Part shown: positions 50,569-59,787 of the stretch, piece by piece
Position numbering within the stretch: the first letter of the stretch is position 1
Layout: every line of letters begins with the position of its first letter
NCBI RefSeq assembly: GCF_027257195.1
Contig: NZ_JAPDFS010000006.1
Coordinates: 1 to 62,292 of the forward strand
DNA length: 62,292 bases
Direction of reading: 5' to 3'
Source: Halorubrum sp. F4
GTDB taxonomy: Archaea; Halobacteriota; Halobacteria; Halobacteriales; Haloferacaceae
Position numbers and translations under genes: made by a program
The notes under the pieces: model-generated
The model's input: only the letters and a program-made list of their open reading frames with translations
Told to the model about the DNA's origin: nothing
The model's database searches: none

Positions 50569-52208
50569 GCGACGACGGGCCGGGCACCCGCGAGGTCGCC
50601 CACCGGCTGTTCGCCGCGGAGTTCGACGACGCCTCGCTGTCGTACTCCGAGAGCGACGAGGAGCGAGCCCCGAACTACGTCGTGACGCCGACGGGCGCGC
50701 GGGTCAACCGGCTGTTCGTCGCGGGCGTGCTCACCGAGGTCGAGCGCGTCAACGACCGGACGAGCCGCGGTCGAGTGGTCGACCCGTCGGGCGCGTTCGT
50801 GACGTACGCCGGCCAGTACCAACCCGACGCGCAGGCGTTCCTCGAGCGCGCCGAGACCCCCGCGTTCGTCGCGCTGACGGGCAAGGCCCGGACGTTCGAG
50901 CCGGAGGACTCCGACCGGGTGTTCACCTCCGTCCGCCCCGAGAGCCTCAACGAGGTCGACGCCGACGTTCGCGACCGGTGGGTGGTCTCCGCGGCCGAGC
51001 GAACCCTCGACCGGCTCGCCGTCCTCGAGCGGGCGCTCGCGTCGGACCTCCGCGGCGACGACCTTCGGCGCGCGCTCGAGGCCGGCGGCGCGTCCGCGTC
51101 GCTGGCGGCGGGGATCCCGAAGGCGATCGCCCACTACGACACGTCCCCCGCGTACGTCGAGGCGATCCGGCGGCTCGCGGTCGACGCCCTGGAGCTGATC
51201 GCCGGGGAACGAGACGACGTCCGCGCGCCCGAGATCGCTCCCGACGGCGACGGCGACGCGACGATCGGTCCCTTGCCGGACACCGACGTGCGGATCGAAC
51301 CGCCGGCGACTCACGAAACGAGCGAGCCGGCGACCGAGTCGACGAGCGACGACGCGGAACCGACGGAAACGCGGGACGAGGGGGCTGCCGATCCGGCCGG
51401 CTCGGTCGACGTATCGGACGATCCGACGATCGACGACGCAGGATCGGACGGATCCGTACCCGACGCATCCACGGCGACCGAACCGCTCGACGACGGAACG
51501 GAGGGCGACGCCGTCGGTGCTGGCGGCGCTGACGATGCCGGCGATGCTGGCGATGCCGGCGACGAGATCGGCGACCTCGGCGATTCCGTCGGGTCCGGTG
51601 CGCTCGACGATCCCGACGATCCGGCCGACACCGACGACGAAACCGGCCTCGGGGACTTCGATGACGACGGGATCGGCGGCGGTGGGGTCGACGGCGGCGA
51701 GGTCGACGACGGCGGAACCGACGACGATGCGGATCCGGAGACGACGGCTCCCGATGCCGCAGACGAGATGTACGAACTCGACGATGCGGAGCGCGAGGAG
51801 ATCGAGTCGGAGTTCGGGACCGACTTCGCGACCGGATCCGAGGTCGACGATCCGGGGGAGGCCGACATCGACGTCCCCGGGCCCGAGGACTCGCCCGAGG
51901 GCGTCGAAGTCGACGAAGGGGACGGGACCGCGGCCACCAGCGACGACGACGGATCGGGATCCGTGGGCGACGACGACGGAGGAAGCGGGGACGACGCGGC
52001 CGGAAGCGAGGACGTCGACCTCGAGGCCGCGGCCGTCGAGACGATGGAGGCGCTCGACGACGGCGACGGCGCGGACCGCGAGGCGGTCGTCGAGGCGGTC
52101 GCGTCCGAACACGGCGTCGACCCCGAGGCAGTCGAGGACGCCGTCCAGGACGCGCTGATGGGCGGCAAGTGTTACGAGCCGGGCGACGGGTTGCTCAAGG
52201 CGATCTGA
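50565..52208 (+). CDS. rpap1: RPA-associated protein (COG3390) with long acidic linker
   Basis: 547 aa overlapping rpa1 by ATGA. Residues ~1-230 form the OB-type RPA-associated domain (REVAHRLFAAEFDDASL, GRVVDPSGAFVTYAGQYQP). Residues ~230-480 are a low-complexity Asp/Gly/Ser/Glu-rich linker. The C-terminal ~50 residues (VETMEALDDGDGADREAVVEAVASEHGVDPEAVEDAVQDALMGGKCYEP) are a winged-helix-like module. It is much longer than a compact RPA partner. It works with Rpa1 on single-stranded DNA. Confidence 0.9.
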   Translation: MSDDGPGTREVAHRLFAAEFDDASLSYSESDEERAPNYVVTPTGARVNRLFVAGVLTEVERVNDRTSRGRVVDPSGAFVTYAGQYQPDAQAFLERAETPAFVALTGKARTFEPEDSDRVFTSVRPESLNEVDADVRDRWVVSAAERTLDRLAVLERALASDLRGDDLRRALEAGGASASLAAGIPKAIAHYDTSPAYVEAIRRLAVDALELIAGERDDVRAPEIAPDGDGDATIGPLPDTDVRIEPPATHETSEPATESTSDDAEPTETRDEGAADPAGSVDVSDDPTIDDAGSDGSVPDASTATEPLDDGTEGDAVGAGGADDAGDAGDAGDEIGDLGDSVGSGALDDPDDPADTDDETGLGDFDDDGIGGGGVDGGEVDDGGTDDDADPETTAPDAADEMYELDDAEREEIESEFGTDFATGSEVDDPGEADIDVPGPEDSPEGVEVDEGDGTAATSDDDGSGSVGDDDGGSGDDAAGSEDVDLEAAAVETMEALDDGDGADREAVVEAVASEHGVDPEAVEDAVQDALMGGKCYEPGDGLLKAI

Positions 52209-53008
52209 TGGCCACGGTCGAGCCGGTCGTCGACGAGCCGGCGGCCGTCGCCGACCTCGGAACGGAGCGGGCGCTGCTCGTCGCGGACGTCCATGCCGGC
52301 ATCGAGGCCGGCCTCCGCTACGAGCGCGGCGTGGAACTCGAGAGCCACGCCGACGAGCGCCGCGACCGGCTGTGCTCGCTGATCGACGGAACCGACGCCG
52401 ACCGGCTCGTGGTCCTCGGCGATCTCGCACACCGGATCGGCGCGCCGGAGGGCGACGAGCGCGAGGAGCTGGAGACGCTCGTGTCGGCGGTCACGGACCG
52501 CGTTCCGCTAACGCTGGTCGAGGGGAACCACGACGCGGGCGTCGCGGAGGCGTTCGCCGACGAGATCGACGTGGTCGCGTCCGAGGGCGGCCTCCTGAGG
52601 GAGGGAACCGGTTCGAACGCCGGCACGTCCGACCTCGCCGTCCTCCACGGTCACACCAGGCCCGACCCGACGCTCCGGTCCGCGGACGTGATCTGTATGG
52701 GCCACGAACACCCGCAGGTCAGACTCGAGGACGCCGTCGGCGGATCCAGAACCGAGCGCGCGTGGCTTCGCGGCCCGTTGAAACCGTCCGTCTTCTGCGA
52801 CGAAAGAGACTCGGACGGCGACGAACGGAGATCCGTGGATTCGACCCCCGAACTCGTCGTGTTCCCGGCGTTCAACGAGCGCTCCGGAGGAACGTGGATC
52901 AACGTCGAGGAAGGATCGTTCCTCGCGCCGTTCCTCCCGAAAGGGCTCGCCGCCGGGGACGCGTACCTCCTCGACGGAACGCGACTCGGGGACTTTCGGC
53001 GGATCTGA
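52208..53008 (+). CDS. Calcineurin-like phosphoesterase of the rpa1 operon
   Basis: 266 aa; its ATG shares one base with the rpap1 stop (TGATG). Metallophosphatase motifs are VADVHAG, VLGDLAHRIG, VEGNHDAG, LHGHTRP and GHEHP, which bind two metals. It is the third gene of the haloarchaeal rpa1 operon (Rpe). The family includes DNA and nucleotide phosphoesterases; the substrate is not known from sequence. Confidence 0.92.
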   Translation: MATVEPVVDEPAAVADLGTERALLVADVHAGIEAGLRYERGVELESHADERRDRLCSLIDGTDADRLVVLGDLAHRIGAPEGDEREELETLVSAVTDRVPLTLVEGNHDAGVAEAFADEIDVVASEGGLLREGTGSNAGTSDLAVLHGHTRPDPTLRSADVICMGHEHPQVRLEDAVGGSRTERAWLRGPLKPSVFCDERDSDGDERRSVDSTPELVVFPAFNERSGGTWINVEEGSFLAPFLPKGLAAGDAYLLDGTRLGDFRRI

Positions 53009-53044
53009 CCCGTCCGATCCGCCCGCGTCGTCGCTCCCGTCGAT

Positions 53045-54139
53045 TCATTCGACGGGGTCGTCCGAGAGCGGCCAGTCGTCGTCGACCGCCGCGACCCGGT
53101 CGGTCGGCGTCCGCGCGTTCCGGTAGAGGTGCTCGAGGTTCTCCAGCGTGCGGTCGACGTCGAACCGCTCGACCGCGCCGCGCGTGTCGCGGTCGGTCGA
53201 GAGACACGCCTCGATCGCCTCGATCATCCCCGCGAGGTCGCCGCGTTCGAATCGCTCGCCGTTGTCGGGGGCGATCGTCTGGTCGAACGGCGGAACGTCG
53301 GCGGCGGCGACCGGGGTTCCGCAGGCGTTCGCCTCGAGCGTGGACAGCCCCAGCGTGTCGCCGGTCGAGGCCGTGACGAACGCGTCGATGGAGGAGTAGA
53401 AGGTCGGGAGGTCCTCCCGGGGGAGGAAATCGCGGAGCTCCGCGTTCTCCGGCGCGTCGCGCTCGAGCGCCTCGCGGCGTGGTCCCTCGCCGACGATGAC
53501 GAACCGGTACTCGGGGAGCTTCCGGGCGGCCCGGAGTACCTCCTCGACGTTCTTCTCCATGCTGAGCCGGCCGCTGTAGCCGATCACGGTCCGGTCGGGA
53601 TACCAGTCCTCGGCGGTCGGTTCGAAGAAGTCCATGTCGATCCCGACCGGGAGCGGGACGTGTTCGACGTCTCGGTCGATCCGCTTCGTCGAGGCGGTCA
53701 CGACGTCGAACGTCCGGAGGAAGGCGTTCTCGAACGGGACGTACAGCCGCGAGAGGGCCGCCGCGACCGACGCAACGCCGACGCTCTGGTGGAAGTACTC
53801 CTCGAGCGGCGTGTGGTGGGTGTATATCGACGGGAGGTCGTGTTTCCGGGCGTAGTACCGTCCGAGCATCCCGACCGGGGCGGGGCCGTGACAGTGGACC
53901 ACGTCGAGCTCCGGCAGCGTCGAGAGGCGGCGGTACGTCGGGATGCGGTATCCCTTATAGAACGGGTTCGGTAGGGACCTGACCGGGATCTCCCGCTCGT
54001 CGGGCTCGTAGTCGCCGTCCGGATAGATCACGTACACCTCGTGGCCCCGCGCCTCGAGCTCCTCGCGCCAGAGGTCGATGGTGTAGGTGACGCCGTCGAT
54101 CCCGGGGAAGTAGCTGTCGGTGAAGAAGCCGATCCGCAC
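53045..54139 (-). CDS. Glycosyltransferase family 4, second of a pair
   Basis: 364 aa. It starts MRIGFFTDSYFPGIDGVTYTI, typical of GT4 lipid glycosyltransferases. The donor-binding half has VIGYSGRLSMEKNVEEVLRAARKLPEYRFVIVGEGP and the EX7E block TGDTLGLSTLEANACGTPV. It resembles diglucosyl-diacylglycerol-type synthases. It directly follows the other GT4 (no gap), so the two probably add sugars in sequence to one acceptor. Confidence 0.9.
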   Translation of the reverse strand: MRIGFFTDSYFPGIDGVTYTIDLWREELEARGHEVYVIYPDGDYEPDEREIPVRSLPNPFYKGYRIPTYRRLSTLPELDVVHCHGPAPVGMLGRYYARKHDLPSIYTHHTPLEEYFHQSVGVASVAAALSRLYVPFENAFLRTFDVVTASTKRIDRDVEHVPLPVGIDMDFFEPTAEDWYPDRTVIGYSGRLSMEKNVEEVLRAARKLPEYRFVIVGEGPRREALERDAPENAELRDFLPREDLPTFYSSIDAFVTASTGDTLGLSTLEANACGTPVAAADVPPFDQTIAPDNGERFERGDLAGMIEAIEACLSTDRDTRGAVERFDVDRTLENLEHLYRNARTPTDRVAAVDDDWPLSDDPVE

Positions 54140-55126
54140 TCAGACCACCTCCTCGTACAGCGACCGGTATCGCTCCGCGACCGTCTCGAGCGCGAACTCC
54201 CCGCTCCGCTCCGCCGCGTTCGTTCCGAGTCGCTCGCGGAGGTCGGGGTCCGCGAGCCGCTCTATCGCCTCGACGAAGGCGTCGACGCCGGCGTCGGCCG
54301 GGGTCTTCAGACACTCCCGGCCGTCCTCGAGCCACGAGAACGTCTCGATGTCGCGGACGACGGCGGGCTTCCCGGCCGTCATCGCCTCGAGCAGGGCGAT
54401 CCCCTCGTTCTCCTCGTGGGTCGGGAAACAGAAGACGTCGCCGGCGGCGTATGCCCCCCGAATATCGTCGACGTAGCCGGTGAACGTACAGTTCTCCGGC
54501 GACTCCTCGATCAGCGCCGTCGTCTCCCGACCCTTCAACGAGAGGTCGAGCGGGCCGAACCACGCGAAGTCGACGTCGGGCATCCGGCGGGCCGTCTCGA
54601 CGAACGTCTCGAGGCCCTTGCGTTTGATCACGTGGCCGACGAGGAAGACGACCGGCTCCTCGAGGTCGTACCGATCGCGGTAGGTCGCCTCCAGCTCCTC
54701 GAAGCCCGCGAGCTTCTCGCGGTCGACGCCGTTCGATATCACCGTCGTCGGCACGTCGGTGTACGACTCGATCACGCCGCGGTTGTACTCGGAGGGGCAG
54801 ACCAGCGCGTCCGCGAGCCCGTACACCCGCTCGAGGTACGGTCGGAGCGGCTTCGCGAGCGCGTTCGTAAAGCGGAAGCTGTCCCCGAAGTCCTCCGCGG
54901 TGACGTGGGTGTTCGCGACGACCGGCACCCCTCGGCGGGTCGCGCGTCGCGCGTACCACGCCGATCGGGGTCCGAGCAGGTTACAGTGGAACACGTCGGC
55001 CTCGAGCGTCGGCTCGGTCGTGTACTCGATCCCGAGTCGGTCGAGCATCTTCCGCTGGTGGACGACGGACTCGCGGATCCCCCCGGTGACCCGCGACTCG
55101 AACTCGAAGTAGTGGCTGACCTTCAT
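54140..55126 (-). CDS. Glycosyltransferase family 4, first of a pair
   Basis: 328 aa, MKVSHYFEFESRVTGGIRESVVHQRKML. The middle VVANTHVTAEDFGDSF and donor-binding VFLVGHVIKRKGLETFVETARRMP are present, with EX7E as HEENEGIALLEAMTAGKP. It follows the sulfatase-like gene by 10 bp and precedes the second GT4 directly, forming a three-gene unit. It is probably membrane-associated on the cytoplasmic side. Confidence 0.9.
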   Translation of the reverse strand: MKVSHYFEFESRVTGGIRESVVHQRKMLDRLGIEYTTEPTLEADVFHCNLLGPRSAWYARRATRRGVPVVANTHVTAEDFGDSFRFTNALAKPLRPYLERVYGLADALVCPSEYNRGVIESYTDVPTTVISNGVDREKLAGFEELEATYRDRYDLEEPVVFLVGHVIKRKGLETFVETARRMPDVDFAWFGPLDLSLKGRETTALIEESPENCTFTGYVDDIRGAYAAGDVFCFPTHEENEGIALLEAMTAGKPAVVRDIETFSWLEDGRECLKTPADAGVDAFVEAIERLADPDLRERLGTNAAERSGEFALETVAERYRSLYEEVV

Positions 55127-55136
55127 GGTCCGGCGG

Positions 55137-56009
55137 TCACTGCACTTCGAGCCACGGCACCTCCATCAGCGGCGGGATGTGCGTCTCGATGTGGTGCTCC
55201 CAGACGCCCTCCTCGCCGAAGGCCTCCCCGTGGTCGGCGGTGACGACGACCGTCCCGTCGAGCTCGTCGACCAGGTCGGCGACCGACTCCAGGGCGATCC
55301 GGAGGTTCTCCTCGTACAGCCGGAGCGCGGTGACTCGCGTGCCGTCCGCAAGGAGGTCGGCGGGATCGAGCTCCAGCCACAGCCCGGCCTTCTGGGCGAA
55401 CTCGCTGTCGTCCAGCCGGCTCTCGATCTTCGGCCGGATCGAGTCGCTGATCGAGGAGAGGAGTCCGTCGTCGTCGACGTCGCCGTCGTCACCCGCCTCC
55501 GCTTCCTCCTCCTGGCGTTTGATCCCCTTCTGGATCTGTTTGAGCTTCTGGCCCTTCCCCCGCGAGAGGTACGGTGCGTGCGGCTGCATGTAATGGAGTA
55601 CGGTGCGGTCCGCGCGTTCGACCGCTCCCCGGTTGTTCCGGAACGCCTCCGCGATTCCTTCCGGCGGAACCGTCCCGAGCTCGTCGTCCCAGCCGGTCTT
55701 CCAGACGTCGTGAATGTCGGAGATGTGTTCGGAGGCGGTCCACTCGTAGTCACAGCTCGCGCCCCACTTGAGCTCGTTCAGCGGGATCCCCAGGTCGTTG
55801 ATGAAGGGGTTCCCCGAGAAGTAGGCGATGTCGTGGTCGCCCGTGAACGTCCGATAGGCCCACTCCGGCGTCGAGGAGCCGACGCTCCAGCGCTTCTCGA
55901 GGTCACCGTCGAGGTACTCGTCGTACACGTCCTCGAACACGTCGTACCGACACGCATCGAGCACCAGACAGTAGTCCCACTCCGATTCGAGGAAACGCTG
56001 ATCTTCCAT
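55137..56009 (-). CDS. Alkaline-phosphatase-superfamily sulfatase-like protein
   Basis: 290 aa. DACRYDVFEDVYDEY has the metal Asp and Cys/Arg-Tyr context typical of archaeal sulfatase-like proteins. HYMQPHAPYLSRG and VVVTADHGEAFGEEGVWEHH are the later metal motifs. No signal peptide is present, so it may act inside the cell. It may cleave or transfer a phosphate/sulfate group on a glycan or lipid precursor with the two GT4 enzymes. Confidence 0.85.
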   Translation of the reverse strand: MEDQRFLESEWDYCLVLDACRYDVFEDVYDEYLDGDLEKRWSVGSSTPEWAYRTFTGDHDIAYFSGNPFINDLGIPLNELKWGASCDYEWTASEHISDIHDVWKTGWDDELGTVPPEGIAEAFRNNRGAVERADRTVLHYMQPHAPYLSRGKGQKLKQIQKGIKRQEEEAEAGDDGDVDDDGLLSSISDSIRPKIESRLDDSEFAQKAGLWLELDPADLLADGTRVTALRLYEENLRIALESVADLVDELDGTVVVTADHGEAFGEEGVWEHHIETHIPPLMEVPWLEVQ

Positions 56010-56051
56010 CGGTTGCGGGTACGTTTCGGATCGACCGTTGTATTCTTATTG

Positions 56052-56093
56052 GTCTGCGGGTCTCGGAGAGCAGTCTGCGGGTCTCGGAGCGTC
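56052..56093. repeat. Tandem 21-bp duplication upstream of the sulfatase-like gene
   Basis: GTCTGCGGGTCTCGGAG occurs at 56052 and 56073, each followed by four variable bases. It lies about 45 bp upstream of the start at 56009, beyond a TATA-like AATAAGAATAC on the reverse strand at 56042-56051. Confidence 0.7.
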
Positions 56094-56211
56094 GTCGGTC
56101 GCGTCCAGCGGTCCGTTCCGGACCACGGCTGCCGAGCGGAACCCGCCGCTCGCAACCCGACCGAGTGCGCCCGATCAGACGATTCAAGTTCGCTACCGCG
56201 GAAGGGTGGGC

Positions 56212-57231
56212 ATGGCCGACGGCAACCGCCGCGCGCTGCTTCTCGGGTCGATCGCGGCGGCCGCCGTCCTCGGGATCCTGCTCTACCTCGTCGGCGCGGG
56301 GGAGGTCGTCGACACGCTCCGGTCGGCCGACCCCACGTTCGTCGCGGCGACGGTCGGATTCGCGCTCTGCTGGCTGGCCGCGTGGAGCCTGATGCTCCGG
56401 ACCGTCCTCGGTTCGCTCGACGTCTCGATCCCGGTCGTCACGTCCTTTTTCGTCTACGCCGGCGCGGTGTTCGCGAACAACGTCACCCCGTTCGGCCAGG
56501 CCGGCGGGGAGCCCGTCGCCGCGCTGCTCATCTCGAAGGTATCCGACTGTCGATACGAGACGGGCCTCGCCGGCATCGCGAGCGTCGACGTGCTCAACGT
56601 GATCCCGTCGCTCTCCCTCGTCTTCGTCGGCGTCGGCTACTACGCGACCATCGCCGCCGTCGGCGAGCGTCTCGAGACCGCGGTTACCTCGGCGGTCGTC
56701 CTCGTCGGGGGGATCGTCGTCGCGATCGCCGTCGTCTGGCGGTACCGCGAGACGCTCTCCGACCGCGTTCCGGGGATCGTCGCCCCGTGGGTCGGACGGC
56801 TCGGGCGCGGACGCTACGACGCGGCGAGCCTCGAGTCGGATCTCGCGGGACGATTGGACCGGTTCTTCGCGGACATCGAACGCGTGGGGACGAACCGTCT
56901 CCGGCTGTCGGCCGTCGTCGGGCTGTCGCTCCTGGGATGGCTCGCGCAGGCGGTCGCGCTGACCGCGGCGTTCGCGGCGGTCGGCCACGCGATCCCGCCG
57001 TACGTCGTGCTCTTCGCGATCCCGCTCGCGAACCTCGCCGGCGCGACGCCGATGCCGGGCGGGCTCGGCGGGATCGAGGCCGCCTACGTCGCGCTGCTCG
57101 TGCCGACCACGGGGATCGAGGCGTCGGCGATCACCGCGGCCGTGCTCGTGTTCCGCGGCGGCACATACTGGGTCCCCGTCGTGATCGGGGGGATAGCCAC
57201 GTCCACCCTCGGCGTTCGGGCGGTGCGGTAA
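56212..57231 (+). CDS. UPF0104 / lysylphosphatidylglycerol-synthase-type membrane protein
   Basis: 339 aa from ATG 56212. About eight hydrophobic segments and the family blocks FANNVTPFGQAGGEPVAALLISK and NLAGATPMPGGLGGIEAAYVALL are present. This domain also forms the membrane half of AglD in haloarchaeal N-glycosylation and is often taken to be a lipid-linked sugar flippase. It is divergent from the sulfatase/GT4 unit, so a common glycolipid or glycan task is likely (inference). Confidence 0.9.
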   Translation: MADGNRRALLLGSIAAAAVLGILLYLVGAGEVVDTLRSADPTFVAATVGFALCWLAAWSLMLRTVLGSLDVSIPVVTSFFVYAGAVFANNVTPFGQAGGEPVAALLISKVSDCRYETGLAGIASVDVLNVIPSLSLVFVGVGYYATIAAVGERLETAVTSAVVLVGGIVVAIAVVWRYRETLSDRVPGIVAPWVGRLGRGRYDAASLESDLAGRLDRFFADIERVGTNRLRLSAVVGLSLLGWLAQAVALTAAFAAVGHAIPPYVVLFAIPLANLAGATPMPGGLGGIEAAYVALLVPTTGIEASAITAAVLVFRGGTYWVPVVIGGIATSTLGVRAVR

Positions 57232-57267
57232 GGCGAGGGAGGTGGTACCGGAGCGTTCGTGGGTCGC

Positions 57268-58005
57268 TCATCGAGTGATCCGACGGAAGCGGTCGACGAT
57301 CCGGTCAGGCGTGTCGCGGGGGCCGAGGGCCCGTCCGGCCAGGTACAACGGTAGCCCGACGACCGACCCGACCGCGAGCAACGAGACGGCGACGCCGACT
57401 GCGAAGATCCCCGCCAGGACCGCCAGGCCGCCCCCCGAAACGACGAGCAACGCCGTGAACGCGACCGCCGCGAGCGGGAGCGTCGCGATCCCGACCCCGA
57501 CGACCACCCGTTCCCGACGGTTCGCCGCCACGCCGAGCGGGAACGACCAGGCCGCCACGTAACTCAGCAGGAACCGAACGTCCACGAGTCGCTCGATGAC
57601 CGGCGGCCCGGCCACCGGACCGCCCGGCGGTGGCCCGAGCGGCAGCGCCACGACGACCGCGAACCCGAGCCCCGCCGACCCGAGCGCCGTGGAGAAGCGG
57701 ATCGGTGCCGGGTCGCGTCCGGCGTCGTCCGACGCCGGACCGTTCGCCGCCGTCCCGATCACGCTGGCACCGACGACGGCAGTGAGCACGCCCACGAGGT
57801 CAGTCTCGAACATCCGGGCGGCTTCACCCGGATACAGTCCGAGCACCGAGGAGTGAGCGAACAGTCCGGCGAGGTCCACGACGCCCGTTCGGAGCGCGAA
57901 CCCCAGAGCGATCCAGCCGAGGCTGACGAGGATCAGGACGCCCCCGACCCGACCCCGACCCGCGACGGAACCGCCGTGTACGTCGTCGGTTTCCATGGAG
58001 GGCAT
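57268..58005 (-). CDS. Polytopic membrane protein of unknown function
   Basis: 245 aa from ATG 58005 (MPSMETDDVHGG); ATG 57996 is equally possible, and the longer frame is basic and unconvincing. Six or seven hydrophobic segments are seen (for example VGGVLILVSLGWIALGFAL and FTALLVVSGGGLAVLAGIFAVGVAVSLLAVGSVVGLP). It ends in a basic cytoplasmic tail (RDTPDRIVDRFRRITR). No family is recognised. It is convergent with the UPF0104 gene. Confidence 0.75.
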   Translation of the reverse strand: MPSMETDDVHGGSVAGRGRVGGVLILVSLGWIALGFALRTGVVDLAGLFAHSSVLGLYPGEAARMFETDLVGVLTAVVGASVIGTAANGPASDDAGRDPAPIRFSTALGSAGLGFAVVVALPLGPPPGGPVAGPPVIERLVDVRFLLSYVAAWSFPLGVAANRRERVVVGVGIATLPLAAVAFTALLVVSGGGLAVLAGIFAVGVAVSLLAVGSVVGLPLYLAGRALGPRDTPDRIVDRFRRITR

Positions 58006-58093
58006 ACGCCCACGGTTTCGCGCCCGCGACAAGTGTCTTCGGCCGGACCGCCCGTCGCGGATACCCCTCCGACGCGGTCGACGTGGACCTCGC

Positions 58094-58558
58094 CTACTCG
58101 ACCGGCCGGAACCGGAACCCGTCCCATGCCTGGCTCTCGGGCTCGCGGATCCCCGCGCCGGGCTCGCGGAGCTCGTCGACGTAGACGGGTTCGACGCGGT
58201 CACCGATGACGACGTCGAACGCCTCCCCGTCCGGGTCGGCCGGGTCGGCCGCGATCCCTCCCAGTGCGCGGACCGGCGGACCGTCGTATTCCGGTCCCAT
58301 CTCGAACTCGACTATCGCGAGCGTGTTGGGTGCTCGGACGCCGGGCGGCGTCGCCGTCGAGGTGGTCCACGTCACGACGCGCGCCTCACGTTCGCGGAGG
58401 TCCACGGTCCCGACCCGTTCCGCGCCGCCCGGCCCGACGGGATGGGGCGGATACGAGACGCTCCCGTCGGCGTACTCCGCGGCCTCGAAGGTCCGTTCGC
58501 CGGTCGCTTCCTGCGTCGATTCATCGGTCGGCTCGACGTCCGCGTTCGTGTCGCTCAT
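58094..58558 (-). CDS. DUF35 OB-fold protein without zinc ribbon, partner of the adjacent thiolase
   Basis: 154 aa. The OB-type block VVTWTTSTATPPGVRAPNTLAIVEFEMG and EAFDVVIGDRVEPVYVDE resembles the DUF35 C-terminal OB fold. The N-terminal rubredoxin-like Cys are absent. It overlaps the thiolase stop by four bases, the usual pairing in archaea where DUF35 bridges acetyl-CoA acetyltransferase with HMG-CoA synthase. Confidence 0.82.
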   Translation of the reverse strand: MSDTNADVEPTDESTQEATGERTFEAAEYADGSVSYPPHPVGPGGAERVGTVDLREREARVVTWTTSTATPPGVRAPNTLAIVEFEMGPEYDGPPVRALGGIAADPADPDGEAFDVVIGDRVEPVYVDELREPGAGIREPESQAWDGFRFRPVE

Positions 58559-59715
58559 TGGCTTCCCTCCAGGATCGCGGTGGTCACGCAGTTCCCGAAC
58601 CCGCCGACGTTACACGCGAGGCCCGTGTCGGCCTCGACCTGCCGCGGGCCGGCGTCCTCGGTGACCTGCTTGTAGATCTCGTACACCTGTGCGACGCCGC
58701 TGGCCCCGAGCGGATGGCCCTTCGATTTGAGCCCGCCGGAGGTGTTGATCGGGAGCTCGCCGTCGCGGTCGGTGACGCCCTCCTCGACCGCCTTCCACCC
58801 CTCGCCCTTCTCGAAGAAGCCGAGGTCCTCGCTCTGGAGGAACTCGAGGATGGTGAACATGTCGTGGAGCTCCGCCACGTCGACGTCGTCGGGGCCGATT
58901 CCGGCCATGTCGTAGGCGATCTCCGAGGAGTCGACGACCCCGCCCATCGTGGTGGGGTCCGCGCGCTCGTGGACGACGTGGGTGTCCGTCGCGCCGCCGA
59001 TCCCCGTGATCACCGCGTAGTCGTCGCCGTCGACGTACTCCTCCGCGACCGACTCGGGACAGAGGACGAGCGCGGCGGAGCCGTCCGTGATCGGACAGAA
59101 GTCGTACAGTCGAAGGGGATCGGCGACGACCGGCGACTCGAGGACGGTCTCGAGGTCGACCTCCTTGCGGAACTGCGCGTGCGGGTTGTCCACGCCGTTA
59201 GCGTGGTTCTTCACCGCGACCTTGCCGAGGCTCTCGCGGGGTGCGTCGTACTCGTCGAGGTAGAGGCGCGCCGTGAGCCCCGCGAACGAGGGGAGCGTCA
59301 CGCCGTGTTTGTACTCGACGGGGTGGGTAAGCGAGGCGATCACGTCGGTCGCCTCCGCGGTGCTCCGGTGGGTCATCTTCTCGCCGCCGACCAACATCGT
59401 GAGGTCGCTCGCGCCCGAGGCGACCGACTGCCAGGCGGCGTAGACGCCCGCGCCGCCGGAGGAGGAGGTCTGGTCGATCCGGGCGGTGTAGGCGGGCGTG
59501 GCCGCGAGGTCGTGAGCGAGGGCGTTCGGGACGCCGGTCTGCCCCTCGAACTCGCCGCTGGCCATGTTCGAGACGTACAGGTGGTCGAGGTCGTCGCCGG
59601 CGATCCCGGCGTCGGAGAGCGCCGCCTCGCCCGCCTCCGCGAGCAGTTCCCGGACCCAGGCGTCGCGCTGCCCGAACCGGGTCATCGACGCGCCGACGAT
59701 CGCTACGCGTTCCAT
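58555..59715 (-). CDS. Thiolase-family protein lacking the nucleophilic Cys
   Basis: 386 aa from ATG 59715 (MERVAIVGASMTRFGQ). The fold blocks (VSNMASGEFEGQTGVPNALAHDL, GGEKMTH, NTSGGLKSKGHPLGASG, GGFGNCVTTAIL) are clear. At the nucleophile position the sequence is RIDQTSSSGGAG, so Thr83/Ser84 replaces Cys. The catalytic His region is retained. It may act in non-thiolytic C-C bond chemistry or as a scaffold with the downstream OB-fold protein. Alternatively this is the normal state of a haloarchaeal subfamily. Confidence 0.87.
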   Translation of the reverse strand: MERVAIVGASMTRFGQRDAWVRELLAEAGEAALSDAGIAGDDLDHLYVSNMASGEFEGQTGVPNALAHDLAATPAYTARIDQTSSSGGAGVYAAWQSVASGASDLTMLVGGEKMTHRSTAEATDVIASLTHPVEYKHGVTLPSFAGLTARLYLDEYDAPRESLGKVAVKNHANGVDNPHAQFRKEVDLETVLESPVVADPLRLYDFCPITDGSAALVLCPESVAEEYVDGDDYAVITGIGGATDTHVVHERADPTTMGGVVDSSEIAYDMAGIGPDDVDVAELHDMFTILEFLQSEDLGFFEKGEGWKAVEEGVTDRDGELPINTSGGLKSKGHPLGASGVAQVYEIYKQVTEDAGPRQVEADTGLACNVGGFGNCVTTAILEGSQ

Positions 59716-59787
59716 GTTCACGGCTCACTCCCGGGTGGCAAAAACGTACCTCTCCGCGTCCGGTGCGTCCGGGGATCGAGTCGAGGA

